A DNA stretch of 64,000 bases from Trissonchulus latispiculum (GCA_030248195.1 JASAND010026383.1:29972-93971); one strand, 5' to 3'. Positions 1-13,243 are shown, counted from the first letter of the stretch. The notes: a model not told the origin generated them from the letters alone. Numbers and translations are program-made.

Positions 1-905
1 TCAAAGCTGATGCTAGAGATAACGACAACAACCCTAAAGTTTGGATATGTTTATTTACCTGTTCCGTTACCAGATGTATTCACCTTGAAGTAGTTTCTGA
101 TTGCTCGACAGATCAATTTATTCTGTGCTTTCGTAGATTCGCTGCTCTGTATGCCGAAAACCGTAGTCTGCGATTACGCAAAACAGTTTAAAGCATCTGC
201 AGACATGTTTAAACGCCTTTTCCAGTCCAAAAAAGTGCATGATTTTAGTACTCAAAGGGATTCAGTGGAAATTCATCCCAAGCCTGTCTCCTTGGATGGG
301 AGGATTCTACGAAGGACTGGTGGGAACAGTCAAGAGATCTCTTAGAAAATGTCTGGGGTCAAGTCACCTGACCAAAGATCAACTACAAACGATTATTGTT
401 GAGGTTTCTCAAGTCGTTAACTACAGACCTCTTATGGAAGTCTCCTCAGGTGGAAGGAGGAAGTCCTAACGCCATCGCATTTCCTAGCAAGGCGTACCAA
501 GATTGGCGTTCCCAGTTATGAATCAACATCTGAACACGATTTTCAGATTGGAAAGTGTAACCGGGAAAGATTTAACATGTGGAATAAAGGTCAAAAGCTG
601 TTGAATCAATTTTGGAAAATCTGGATACGCGAATACTTGACTTCGCTTCGAGAACGAAGTATAACTAACCACAAAGTCAGAAATGCAAGTGACATTATAG
701 CAAAACCAGATGTGGTTGTGCTAATTAATGAAAATCTACCCAGATGTCGATGAAGACTTGGCAAAATTGAGGAACTTCGTGTTAGTAAATATGGCCAAGC
801 CCGTTCGGCTACAATTTTAATTCCCGGAGGAAAGCAGTTGTGGAGACCACTTAAACTTGTGTATCCATTAGAACAAGGTTTAGAACGAGCTAAAGAAATT
901 GGGAA
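1..905 (+). pseudogene. BEL/Pao-type integrase fragment, frameshifted
   Basis: This is the C-terminal part of a BEL/Pao retrotransposon pol, entering from the left edge. Pieces of the integrase follow one another in three frames: HLEVVSDCSTDQF near 82-120, MPKTVVCDYAKQF near 151-189 (the second catalytic Asp region; family usage is D-N, here D-Y), and PWMGGFYEGLVG near 281-316. From about 480 to 900 the frame breaks again; the readable pieces, such as NQFWKIWIREYLTSLRER near 605-658, match the domain that follows the BEL integrase core (DUF5641-like). At least three frame changes make it non-functional. No LTR was recognised to the right. The family call rests on motif order; the element's age and full extent are not visible. 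Confidence 0.85.
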
Positions 906-1166
906 TAAGGATGAACTTTCGTCAAAATCAGCTCTACAAAGGCAAAAATAAAAGCGAAGCAGAAAATTAAAGAAATGCTTGACGACGAAGAAAACTCGTC
1001 GACAAAATGTTTGTGAAGTTCACAAACAGTAATCTTCAAAGTCAAATAGTCAAATTTAGTATACAGTTCGTTGTAAATTCACGAACTAAGTCAATTGTAT
1101 ATTGACTGAGAATCTTCTGAATGCATCTATCAGTACGAGTACCTTGTAAGTTTACTTATAGTATTT
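906..1166. other. AT-rich spacer after the BEL/Pao remnant
   Basis: A short lysine/glutamate-rich continuation of the pol reading frames fades out near 1015, followed by AT-rich sequence. I see no promoter, LTR end or primer-binding site. A pyrimidine run ending in TTTTTAG at about 1180 looks like a splice acceptor for the next open frame. Confidence 0.4.
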
Positions 1167-2340
1167 TTGTTCTTTTTAGAGATGAAGATCGTCGTCGATG
1201 CTGAGTCCCCTCTGTCACGATATTTCCGGTTTCCTCCAGTGCCCTTTGGAAACAACTCCATTACCTCTGTGCAAATGAGGATATGGTGCTGCATTCTGCG
1301 TCAGCATGGATTAAACCTCGATGCCAACTTTGTTCTCAACTGTAGTGGCTTTCGAGCCAGCAAAACTGCAATGGAACAGTGGGCATTGAGGCAAATCGGC
1401 AATCGCCTAATTCCCGATTGGATATTTCGAATGGAAGATGTCTATTTCGCTGTCCTGGTTTATCAGGTACAACATCGAGAAAATCCCTTCTTTCGAAAAT
1501 CCCTTGTTTCAGGAACTGGTCAAAGTGGCTACGATATGAACTAGTGATGATAATCAGTTAGAATTTGTTGTCAGTTCCACTAGAGAGCATTTGTGGTCCA
1601 CTGGTCTCCGCCCCGAAACTCTGGTAAACATCGACGTTCCTTCGTACCCCGGATTCAATATTTATGGTCGAATTCTCAACAGAGTCTTGAGACAGTTTAT
1701 CAATGACGAATTTACTATTCCCTTTTCTGTAGATCAACTCCTTGCCACCAGTATGCTTTCGCACCCTGTATCACGCTATCGAAAAACCGTACTTTTGCTA
1801 TCGGATAGTTAAAGCTGTCAAGCCAAATCTATTGTGGGAGGAACTGTGGTTGCTATATATGGCGCCCAGTATAATGATCTGGCCAAAGCAGTCAATAAGC
1901 GTAATCTTATCGTAATATTATTACTAAATATTGTACCAGGGCTTATCGCAGTGTGACCAAACCACAAAAGCCAAACCAGTGCAATTCAAGATTACCGTGT
2001 TGTGAACATTTCGTGCGGAGTCAATAACGCCAAACGGTCACATCATCGATGGGAACACTCCTGCGTAAACTTCGAAAGGTGATGGACCGCGTTTCTTCCA
2101 AGGGTTCCACCACCTTAATCCTAAACTCAACCATTCCTACTCCACGTGTTACCAACGTTGCGAGTCATCATTTGTGGATACAACAAAAGATGAGTCGCTA
2201 TCAACCCAACCCCAACATCCATTTTGTGAGCTGGTTGAATTCCAGTTCATCCATCCATTCTAATTCTTCACTTGATGAGACCAAATATGATTCTGATCAG
2301 CTACATGTCAATCACGAAGGCTTCCATACAATTTAGAAAA
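1167..2340 (+). pseudogene. Degenerate SGNH-hydrolase-like open frame
   Basis: Three consecutive plus-strand frames (1167-1544, about 1560-1980 with an internal TAA at 1810, and 2049-2336) together look like a decayed SGNH/GDSL-type domain. Block I could be LLLSDS near 1795-1809. A G-x-x-x-x-N-D-L piece (YGAQYNDL) lies near 1855-1878. The final block with D-x-x-H is SDQLHVNHEG near 2291-2320, preceded by a long Ser/Asn-rich linker. SGNH domains occur as extra ORFs in several retrotransposon groups, and a BEL/Pao remnant lies just upstream, but no direct link is visible. In-frame stops and a frame change make it a pseudogene. The assignment rests only on block order; an unrelated gene fragment is possible. 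Confidence 0.35.
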
Positions 2341-3404
2341 AATGGAGCCAAATCAACCCCGTCTTACGCCTGACTCCCTACACCCTCAGCGGTCAGAAGT
2401 CTGAACCTCGCCCAAGCAAACGCAGGCGTCTTCAAGAAGGAAATTAACTGTCTTTCCGGAGTGTTGCGCCCTGCGCAATATCATTATTAATAAAGAAAGA
2501 ACAGTGACTTAAAAGACGTAGAGATTTGATCCATTACTAAAATAGTTGTAAACAGAAACTAGAACTATCTGGTTATGTGGAATGAATTTTGTCTGTTTTT
2601 TGGGCTAGCTGTAAATAGTCTAATTGTTGTGTTTATTAAATTAGAATAAGATGATTGAGAGAGGTTGCTTTTAAAAGAATGCGTAATGTATGTATGGGAC
2701 AGACTTAGTCGTATAGTAGACTGCGTTAGACTTTACTGCTCAGTTAATTTTATATTTATATGTTAAGGGCAATGTTGGTTTATCTATTCTCAATCACTAC
2801 ACCGTACAATTGCACATTTTACGTGCGCCTATTAGTTTGAATGTATTGGTTAAAGCTAAGGGTTTGGGCGACAACACCATTTTTGCAAAAGTGCGATTAT
2901 TTTGATTTGAACATCGATTTCTTTAAAACCACCTAACCCAAGTCACACATGTTTTGGCAGCATGAAAATTTTCACTATTACGGAAGGACATTTTTGCTGG
3001 TATGGGACCACACACCAAATTGGGAGAGATGGATGTTTATAGCAAGCGCACACGATGGTAAAAATAACAAGACTGGCGGAGGAATCGAGTAATGAGTTGA
3101 ACCATCTCAACGAGCGCCCCCTACCATATAACACCCCAATTACGTAGCACCTAATGTGTATCGCTGGAAAGCTCCCAATACCTATACAGCACTTTGGGGG
3201 AGCTACGTGATTATATCTATATATCCCCAATCCATGATGACACGAATGCTTAGCTGAAGCTAAGGTGTTTGGTGTACCAAAAACGTAGCTAGGGTTGTTA
3301 AGCAGCCGAACGGTTGACCATGTATCACCTTGATCCATTACAATTTGTAAGTAGAAATCCAACCTTTTTATTATGCCGACTCTAATCTTGTGTCTACAAT
3401 TTCA
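2341..3404. other. Unassigned intergenic or intronic sequence
   Basis: AT-rich sequence without recognisable genes. A 139-codon open frame on the minus strand (2943-3362) has no motif I recognise and no transmembrane or signal segment. A splice acceptor at 3399-3404 (CAATTTCAG) opens the following RING exon, so the right part is probably intron. Confidence 0.4.
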
Positions 3405-3698
3405 GGTCATTCCCAGGAAAGAAATGTTGGACGAGCATAAGAAATCTGAACATAGTGATCTGTCCCTTCTATTCAACAGGGCAGATCAGCAGAATACAGA
3501 GACTAAATTCAATTTATACAATGAGCTCCCGCTCGCCCCAAATGCTGATGAATGCAGCATCTGTGTGAACAATGAAAGACGGTCCGCGCTGATACCGTGC
3601 GGGCACACGGGGTGTCAGTTTTGACGGACACGGTTCCAGTTCTGCCCATGGTGCAGAGCTGGTGTCGAAAAGGTGCAGAAATTGTACTTTTTGTAAAC
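3405..3698 (+). CDS. Terminal exon of a RING-finger (C3HC4-type) protein, with an in-frame TGA
   Basis: The frame opens after a good acceptor (CAATTTCAG) and runs in one frame to TAA at 3696-3698. After a charged linker it encodes the start of a RING domain, ECSICVNNERRSALIPCGH, then TGCQF, a TGA stop (3622-3624), then RTRFQFCPWCRAGVEKVQ. The frame continues unchanged after the TGA with the expected second zinc site C-P-x-C-R. The TGA falls where the third or fourth Cys pair of a C3HC4 RING is expected, so one base change from TGT/TGC is the simplest reading. A C-terminal RING of this shape is typical of neuralized, MIB or IAP-like E3 ubiquitin ligases. Upstream exons are not identified. It may be a pseudogene, a truncated allele or a sequence error. 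Confidence 0.6.
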
Positions 3699-3905
3699 TT
3701 ATTACTTGTGTTTCACTTGTATCGGACATTAAAGGTTGAAAGTGTTTCATGCACTGTAGGTTTGTAGAGAACTTTCACAAGTCGATGTTGTCTTGTCTAG
3801 CTCAACATAGCGAGCATACAAGCCTTCTGTCGACCAGAGCGTAATGTTAAAGTTTGCAGAAGACAAAAACAAAAACAAACTACTTCACGTAAACAAACCA
3901 CTTAA

Positions 3906-4883
3906 GGTGGTAATTCCCTTTGGTCACATAAAGTTTGCACCATTATTACTCATTCATTACTTGGAGTTAAGAAGCCGTTTTTATATCAAAATGCAGCTTG
4001 ACATTTTCTCTTTTTAATGCATACCATGAAACCAATGCTGCTTCTCTAAACTATTTTTAACACTTTTAGAAGAAGTATAATTTTCCAGAATTTTTGCGGA
4101 CTAAAGTAAATTTTTTCGCGAGACACCGGTTAGATCATTCGATGCCTCCATCCAATAGCTGAGGACGATTTTTTATTTATTGTGAAATCGCTCTTCGTTA
4201 TAGAGAAATAAGCTGAAATCTGTGCGTAACCTGTATTTTGCCTACTTTTTCCAAATTTGTCAAGCTATTACTTTAGCTAGAACGCAGCAATCGGGTCAGC
4301 TAAAAATCGTCCCTGGCTATATTTGTGCAGAACACATTTGTTCAGTAGCAGCCCTCCAACTTGCATGGTGAAGGCTCCACAATCTTTGGAAAAAATTGGT
4401 CGTGTTTTTGCAAAAACTACATTTTTATGATAGCAGCCTACAGGATAGCAGTTGGAAGACGATCATGCGTCGGATAATTTGTCCCTGTGAGACCTTCAGG
4501 TCGACGCCCTTAGTTTGATTTTAGGGCTTGCGTAGTTCAAGAAATGTTGGATTATTTGATATCTGCAAAAATGACAAGTTTTCGACGCCAAAACAAGAAA
4601 ATCGGCTATAGCTCACGGTAGAGAAAAGCCAGATACTTGCTTTAAAAAGCAAAAATGTGAAGCTCAATGAGATCTTTCGAATGCATATAGTCGTAACTGT
4701 ATAGGTGCTGCCAAACGTGCAGAAATTGGGAAAAACTACTCTGACCGGAAATCTCGAAGTTTTGAGTCGGGATTGCGCGGGGGGTGTTAGAACGCTAAAA
4801 GAACTTATTTCGGAAAGTTTCATCAAATTTCATCTTGATTTACGCCGCCAAATAACAATATGTGCCCAAAAGGAATCACCACC
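3906..4883. mobile_element. TIR element flanked by TTAA
   Basis: The ends are inverted copies of each other: GGTGGTAATTCCCTTTGG on the left and CCAAAAGGAATCACCACC on the right, with similarity going on for about 30 bp. Both sides carry TTAA (3902-3905 and 4884-4887), the target duplication of piggyBac-like and Kolobok-like DNA transposons. The interior (978 bp) has no transposase frame, so this is a non-autonomous element. The family beyond the TTAA class is inferred. Confidence 0.6.
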
Positions 4884-4888
4884 TTAAG

Positions 4889-7281
4889 GGGGGTCGCCGG
4901 GTACCAAATCTTAAGGTCACTGATTTCGCTCATTTTCGATTATAATATACCCCCATGTGTGTCCATGGACAAGACAAATTTTTAGAGTGCAAGGTCAGAA
5001 AATCCAGAACAATCCACTGCAATTGTTCACAAAACCCCAACTCCACATATATAGACAAAAAGGGCATACATAATACAGTGCAGATACTTCTTAGCTCCGT
5101 GGATGGTTTCCATGTACCCGTCTCAGTCACACTCTCAATTAGCTCATCAGTACGAATCTTGCATTGAATGCCAGCAACCTAGCTTTCAGTTTTTAATTCC
5201 TGAAATTTGAAGCTTTCTCATTGCTACGATCAGGTAGATTTTCTAAAATATTTTCAATAGGGACAATGTTAAATACAAACAATAACGAAGTATACGTCTA
5301 ACAATTTTTTCTGATTTTTTTTATTTCCGAGTAGTGATGGTAGTCAGCCGGTGTCATACCGGCCGCTGGCCATGACCTCTGCCGCAACTGAAGCAGCAAA
5401 AGCTACAGAAATTGCTTTTCGCACCAAAGTGCACCCGAATAGTGCAAAACGCATACTGGTTGAATCGGTCCGCATGGCCTATGAGAACTATAGTGCGGAA
5501 CCCGGGCGCACTGTCATCGCGCCGTAGTGTTTTTCCCGGCCACTGGAATTTTTTATACGCACAACGCACAACGCACAGCTAATATGCATCACAACGAGTT
5601 GGTGCGCGACTACCCCACAATGTGTTTAATGCAGTACACTACAATTAGTATCTGTAGTGTCAGCTAGTTAGGTTACGAATTTTTTTGCATTTTTTACTAC
5701 TGTTTTGCTACTTTCTACTACTAATTTTTACTTTTGGTTAATTACTTGGAGTTTTTTGAAAACTAGCGTGCAATTATTTTTTCTTAAACCTATTGTTTTG
5801 AAGCTTTCTTAAGTTGAAGTATTATTGAATTTTACTTAAAAGCGGCAAAATCTTCTAATATGAAGCTACTTTGACTTTGCTGAAGCTATTAAGCTCATTT
5901 GTTATTTTGTTGTTGTTAGCAGCTAGAAAATTCATAAGAGGCTTATATATACGTTAAATACTTAAAGTGTCTCATTTACTACGTTCAATTTGGAAAACTT
6001 GTGGTTTAATTTGGAGTTTAACTTGTCAATAGTAATTTTTATGTTGTTGTTAATCAGTATTTTTGTTGTATTACGAGTACACATTGCATTAATCAAAGGC
6101 ATTTTATTACCAATATCTACTTCAATTGTTGTTTTTGTATTTGTCATTGTTGTTTTTGTGAATTTCAGTAATAATATGTAAAATCAGCTGAAAGCCCAAA
6201 CTGAACTGTGCTGTCAGGCAAGTACAGAGAACATACATACGGTGCATCAAGAGGCAAAAGGGGTCTATTATAACATAAGAAAGACCATTAAAAGATTCCA
6301 GATGGGAGTACTTGCATTAATTTAGGTTGGTTTAATTATACTTTTTCTTTGTTGTTTATTGCTTTGTATTATGAATGCCGGCAAATTAAACAGATCCACA
6401 GAAAGCTATACTATATTAATATGTTATGCTCTGCTATGATTCTTTGATATGTTCAATTTTCTTATTATTATTAATCTTCAGCTAATTGCCGTAGAAGTGT
6501 ATAATAGCATTTGTCTTTTGTAATTTTCTTTTCACTCTATCTTGAATTTAGTTAAAACTTGGGAAAAACTTGGTACTCGGTGTGAGGTTACGTGCGTATC
6601 CTCTATAGAATAAACTACTCTATCGAACCTCAGTAAAGATTGTTAGATTCGAGTTCAGTGTGTGATGTCTAGGCTTTAGTCTAATCAGAGAAAAGCGAGT
6701 ATGTGTCGTGAATACTAAAATTAGTCCTACGCGACCGCTGCCTATTCTATGAATAAAAATAGCCACTGAACAATTTACTTTTCGACTACAAAATATGGAA
6801 CGGACCAATTTCAGAGAAAAGGCATAAACACTGTATAAACAAACAACAGCAGTGAACTAGGGGAGGGCGTTACCCTCTCCCCAACACTACACCTAAACCA
6901 CTTACGGGACCCACAAAACCCAGCAAAATCACCCACACTTAGCAACCACTGACAAGCCAACGACTGCCCGACGTAACTAACACACCCCAACTGACCAAAA
7001 ACTACGCTTACACTCTCTTTTATATGCTTTGTGCTAGTGGCGTAGCTAGCCCAAAAAGAAATCATCTTTATCATTCATGAATAGAACAAATGTCAAAATA
7101 GCTCAACATTGAATAATTTCGTCATAGAAAATGTTCTTTTGGAACACAATCGTGAAGATAACACCAACTTTCAATTTACTGCTGCGCTGTTGCGCAGTTA
7201 ATTGGCAGTGCCCCAATGGGCAATATCCCACATCGGGATGTACTTATAGGTGTTTTGTAAGTAAGTAGAGTATTGAATAGT
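4889..7281. other. AT-rich sequence, no recognised gene
   Basis: Low-complexity AT-rich sequence. A GC-richer block at about 5340-5570 is open on the minus strand (71 codons) but has no recognised motif. At 7033-7056 the motif AGTGGCGTAGCTAGCC resembles hAT-type transposon ends, but no partner end was found. Nothing else is supported. Confidence 0.4.
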
Positions 7282-7650
7282 TTTATGTACCCTATACTTA
7301 ACCGGTATAGGCAAGAGTACATAATACATAAGAGTATGACAAGCGTCATACGCCAGGTATTATCAGCTCGCTACATCCTCTGCACGCTATCGGCTTACCC
7401 CCCCCTGAACCCCCCTTATCAAAGCAAATTCGAGCGCTATGCTTGTACGCTAAAGCTTGAAAACACAACTAGTCAGTTGGTTCAACGTGCGTCTGTTGCG
7501 TGTAAACATAGCGGCCGAATTTCTTTTTCTTTGACAATTTATGGGGGGTAGGCCGATAGCGAGCATCGGATGTAACAGCCTTATAGTACATAGAGTATGC
7601 CTGCTGTCATACTCTTATGTATTATGTGCTCTTGGTATAGGGTACATAAA
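7282..7650. mobile_element. Foldback (long inverted repeat) element
   Basis: The left arm (starting TTTATGTACCCTATAC) and the right arm (ending GTATAGGGTACATAAA) are inverted copies over roughly 110-130 bp. They share an internal block around AAGAGTATGACA and a pyrimidine-rich block next to the loop (CGGCTTACCCCCCC versus GGGGGGTAGGCCGATAG). There is no coding sequence inside. Such hairpin-forming elements are non-autonomous DNA elements; the superfamily is not identifiable. Confidence 0.65.
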
Positions 7651-8559
7651 TCCGATAGTTCGAACGTAGTTACTCTGGCTGGCATTAGGGAACTATTATG
7701 CTAGTATCACCAGGTCTGCCCTAGACCATTAGCTACTATTATTCTGTTTTGAACAGTGAAGTGCCTGGCCAGTGGATTCTTGTAGCGTTTATGCAGCCCA
7801 CGACACGAAAAGCAAGCAACCGTACACAGTAATGATAAGCAAGAAATACATGTAAATAGATGAGTTCTACCCGTTGCAACCGTTTTCTCAACTTAATCAA
7901 GACTTTCAAGCTAGGGCAAATTAAAGGTAGAAACACCCAATTCAGTGGTCGTTTCAAACCAGGAAATTTCAGTTTTTCGAAAATAACTTGAAATGGGTGG
8001 CAAATACGCGACCGCGCTAAGCAGAAAAGTTGTTCAGAATCATGAAAGCTATCGATTGATATGCAAATTGTGTATATTGTACAATCTTCAAAAATTGGCT
8101 TTTTGCCGGTTTTTTGCCACTTTTTCCATGTTTCAAGTGGAGTAACACTACAATGCCCAGGCAGAATTCCTTCATATTTGGCATAATTTTGTAGACCCAT
8201 GGGGTGTATGCCTGCGTCAAAATTCAGCTGCCGGGGTCGCACTAGAATTAATTTTTTTGAACGGCGACCAAAATTTTCCAAATTTTCGACGATGTTTAGA
8301 TTAAGGATAGCATTACTCTCTAACCGGTAGGGTTACCGCAAAGCTAATGGCATGTATATGTTACCCAATACGTCTTCTCTCGTTGTGTCATAGGATAGAT
8401 GCTTTCAGTTAACCAAACAGCAGGGAGAATTTTTTAGTATAAATAGTGGGTGTCACGAAAAGTGGGGGGTCGTACCGGTTATCGGGAGCCTGGCGAGCTA
8501 CTGAGACCCAGCTAAGAACCAACGACCAATATTTTGACTACGCAAATGCTGTATATTCA
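7651..8559. other. Unassigned sequence with a long minus-strand open frame
   Basis: The minus strand is open for 180 codons (8281 to 7739), unusually long for this AT-rich region. I recognise no domain, signal peptide or splice pattern, and it lies between mobile elements. It could be part of an unidentified repeat. I would not call it a gene from sequence alone. Confidence 0.3.
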
Positions 8560-8813
8560 TGCAAAAAATGAAGCCGATCTTGGGGCAAAAGCTTAGTTGC
8601 CTTCCTCCCCTTTAAACGATTTTTAAAATTCAAGCAGTTTCGGGTAAAACTTTGCTATTTTTGGGCAAAAGTTCGCTATTTTTATCAAAATTTTATAATC
8701 TGGGAGAAGGGGAAGGCCAACAATTTGTAGTGTCACGATCGCCGACGGGTCAATTTGATGGAGAAGGAGGGTTCTCTTTGTTGATAATTCTAAAAAATAT
8801 GCAGCTTTCAAGG

Positions 8814-8819
<6 letters not shown>

Positions 8820-8868
<49 letters not shown>
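8820..8868. repeat. (AT)n microsatellite
   Basis: A pure AT dinucleotide tract of about 49 bp inside the hAT-like remnant. Open frames of alternating Ile/Tyr across it are artefacts. Confidence 0.95.
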
Positions 8869-8872
<4 letters not shown>

Positions 8873-8994
8873 GCGGTGCGAAAGTTGCACCTTCCCAAAA
8901 TAAACCCAAAGCTATATGATATACAAGCTTTTTAGAATTTGACCATGACAGGATTTATTCTAGTTCACTTGCGACTGGATTTACCTTTGTCGTA

Positions 8995-8995
<1 letters not shown>

Positions 8996-9057
<62 letters not shown>
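8996..9057. repeat. (AT)n microsatellite
   Basis: A pure AT tract of about 60 bp in the same element remnant, followed by a shorter AT run. Confidence 0.95.
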
Positions 9058-9058
<1 letters not shown>

Positions 9059-9452
9059 ATAATATATATATATAGTAAGAATGAAGCTATCGACACGCAT
9101 ATATATACGTCAAAGCACATTATTTAAGTGTGTAAAAATTTTGTGAAACACTTAAGATTAAATAAATTTTTGCTTCATTTATTTCATAATTTCATAACTT
9201 CATAAATTTATAAATATCGGATAAATGTTTCAATTAGGAGGGGGCCCTCGACCTCAAAGGGAGGGGCACAAATCCCAATGGGAGGGGGCCCTCGACCTCA
9301 AAGGGTGGTGCCCAAATCCCAATGGGAGGGGCCCGGGGCCCCAGGCCCCCCCTGGATCCGCCACTGCACACCTATGCGCACCCCTTCCCTACCACAGCAC
9401 TCTACAGCCGCTTTGGGCATGCATGCAGTTCTATGACGAAAGGTGCTCAGCT

Positions 9453-11104
<1,652 letters not shown>

Positions 11105-11159
11105 GCTCAGCTCACCGAGGGCTTTCATTTGATGTCAAATTAGACAACTTTTGAAAAAT

Positions 11160-11312
11160 TAAAAAATGTCATTTAAAAGCTAATAGAGGTGATTATATAT
11201 AAACTATAAGTTAACTGATTTTAGCATGTTTTTCCACGAATTTATCAGTTTTCAAGCCTTATTTTCGCATACCAAAAGGAATACCAGAAGCTTTTGAGTA
11301 CGATTAAAAGAT
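11160..11312. repeat. Inverted copy of 9838-9965
   Basis: The sequence from AAAGCTAATAGAGGTGATTA to CAGAAGCTTTTGAGTACG is the reverse complement, with scattered changes, of 9838-9965 inside the hAT-like element. This copy lies outside that element. The pair marks an older repeat or a nested insertion in the region. Confidence 0.6.
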
Positions 11313-11388
11313 AGTATATACATCGGAAAAGGAACATTTTTAGCTAAACAAATTTGGGTAGTTTGGGGGGAGGGTGATCAGGACATTC

Positions 11389-11621
11389 AGGAGCAATCGT
11401 GGTGGTGAGTACGTCCCGGAGCATTCGCGCTGATGAGCACGCTCAACAGCATTTGTGCTGGTGAGCACGTTCAGGAGCAATCGTGCTGGTGAGCACGGTC
11501 AGCAACATTCGTGATTATGAAAACGGTCAGCAGCATTCGTGCTGGTGAGCACGTTCAGGAGCAATCGTGCTGGTGAGCACGGTCCGCAGCATTCGTGATT
11601 ATGAAAACGGTCAGCAACATT
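11389..11621. repeat. 28-bp minisatellite with 84-bp higher-order period
   Basis: Tandem units of about 28 bp built on GTGCTGGTGAGCACG followed by GTCAGCAGCATTC-like sequence. Variants recur every third unit: the CAGGAGCAATCG variant starts near 11470 and again 84 bp later. Each unit contains the short palindrome GTGCTGGTGAGCAC. No coding potential is evident. Confidence 0.8.
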
Positions 11622-12166
11622 AATACCACAAATGCCTTTGTTTAACTTTTTTGATTTCAGCAGATTTGTGGATATCTCAAAACAGTTCTTTCAAATACTT
11701 CTTTTATATGGAGAAAATCTCGGCATATCCTTTTGTTCCTTCCTGAAAGCAGGACAGAAGCTAAATACACTGAATTTAACTTTAACTTTATCTATGTGTT
11801 TGTTTGCCCTACCTTGATTGTTTATTGCTGATAAGAAGAGATAATAAAACCGATCCAACGTGTATTAAACATCACGAATGATTATTTCTCCTGAGAAGAA
11901 TTGAAAATGATTAGATTTCTATATAGAGGTGAGAATGTTTAAGCCTTGAAGACAGACAGGATTTCTCAATCGCAGAGAATAAACTGATGAACAGGATCTG
12001 AGTGAGGTGGACTATCGAAAATTGTTGACATTTGATGTTTGTCAAACAAACATTGCACTATACAAATGCGTCCAAAAATAAGTCGTGATTGCTTAGTCAT
12101 CAATTGTCTGTATGTGCTGGTATCTTCTGTGGCTCAGTCAGCGGGCTGTTCAGTAACAGAATAATT
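11622..12166. other. Unassigned AT-rich sequence
   Basis: I see no gene, repeat or splice-supported frame here. It separates the minisatellite from the duplicated receptor segment. Confidence 0.4.
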
Positions 12167-12186
12167 ATATCGTTCAACATTGCTAC

Positions 12187-12281
12187 CTTCCTGTTTCTCT
12201 GCACTGTTGCTGTGACTGTTTTCAATGATATCGGACATTTGTGGACGAAACCTGATTCTGGCAAGAGTACGCCGTGAAACA
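12187..12281 (-). pseudogene. Copy of receptor tail exon 17
   Basis: 95 bp, the same length as the exon at 31540-31634, with the same acceptor (GATTCAG) and donor (GAAG then GTAG) contexts. The few differences within the frame are mostly synonymous, with one Glu to Lys change. This suggests the sequence was under coding constraint before or after duplication. It is called a pseudogene because its partner exons here are broken. Confidence 0.7.
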
Positions 12282-12533
12282 CTGAATCTAAAGCACAAAA
12301 ACTACACATTTCACATGTTGTTCCAACATTTATACAAATTTCGTAAATTATACCATACCTATAAATGGGACTGTGATAAAGCTAGTCATGAATGAATGAT
12401 CTGCTTAAAACTGCACGAAAACTATTAATTATAATTAATATATAAATATAGCACATTAATATTTATAGCAAATGCAAAACTTTTTCACAAAATGTGCATT
12501 CCCAAAAAACTCAGATACGATCTCTACTTAGCA

Positions 12534-12742
12534 TGCAAGAGCTCCTTTTGAACTGTCTGGTTATCCAGTAGGCAAGAGTCTGACTTCCCTCAGGGTAGGA
12601 GGTCATCCGTCGCGGGTCGATGGGCTCCAACCAGGATGCTGGGACGACTGGATCGAGAAGACTCGTCCGAAGGACGGGGAGTGGTCCGGGTTGAGATTAG
12701 AAAGTGAAAGCTATCAGGAAATTGTTGACGCCTCCATTGAAC
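12534..12742 (-). pseudogene. Copy of the alternative terminal receptor exon, broken
   Basis: Aligned with 41982-42201. Loss of one T in the TTTTCTAA stretch shifts the frame into an immediate TAA, and a TCA to TGA change adds a later stop. Many other differences are at third codon positions, so the exon was once coding. Confidence 0.75.
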
Positions 12743-12964
12743 CTGCAATAGGATATGGAACTGTTGTAGCTACGAAATCTGATACTTGACTTTGGCTTAC
12801 TGTGTTTTAATAAGTCTTTTGGCAGTTTTTTCACATTTTGGCAGTCATTCTTTAGCAGAATTTGCTTAAAACTAATCTGCAATGACTGTAGATAGACTAC
12901 AATGATGTGTGCATTGGTTTTGTCGAAGTTGGAAATTAGTGTGCAAATATAAAGTTTCTGGAAA

Positions 12965-13050
12965 CGAACATTTAAGCGCCCAATGGTAGCTCCATGGTAG
13001 GGTATTAGAGCATTGGACAGAAAGTAGTGAGTTCGAGTCTTCTTAATTTT
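12965..13050 (+). other. tRNA-derived short repeat (SINE-like)
   Basis: An A-box-like stretch (ATGGTAGCTCCATGG) and a B-box-like stretch (GAGTTCGAGTCTT) lie about 50 bp apart and are followed by a T-rich tail. The matching position of the other duplicate (about 42410-42490) carries a more diverged version, so the insertion predates the duplication. The B box is degenerate. Confidence 0.4.
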
Positions 13051-13243
13051 CATTTCTTTTACTAGCCATTTCCTTATATATATATTATTATTAGTTTGTG
13101 CAATTTTACACTACATGTACGTGTCAAAGATCGTGAGATAGTGAGATCGAATTCTGTCTAACAGCCAATTTTTGCAATTCGCATTTTTACATCAGTACTG
13201 TCTTTTTTAATCTAAATCTAGTGTAATGTTACTTTTCACCTAC

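Larger units (their letters stand above)
8560..9366. mobile_element. Partial hAT-like non-autonomous element (right end intact)
   Basis: The right end at 9344-9366 reads CCTGGATCCGCCACTG, the inverted form of the left end of the element at 9453. The block just inside it (GGGCCC, CAAAGGG and AAATCCCAATGGG motifs) matches that neighbour in inverted orientation, as do the A-rich repeats near 8600-8700 (compare 10860-10990). It carries two (TA)n tracts. No matching left terminal repeat was found, so the left boundary is approximate and the copy may be truncated. Confidence 0.5.

Noticed and set aside
3622..3624. Selenocysteine at the RING TGA
   Set aside because: No SECIS-like structure is evident to the eye in the downstream sequence, and RING ligands are not known to be selenocysteine; a point mutation is simpler.
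7739..8281. A 180-codon minus-strand gene
   Set aside because: No domain, signal, splice site or codon pattern; it lies between mobile elements.
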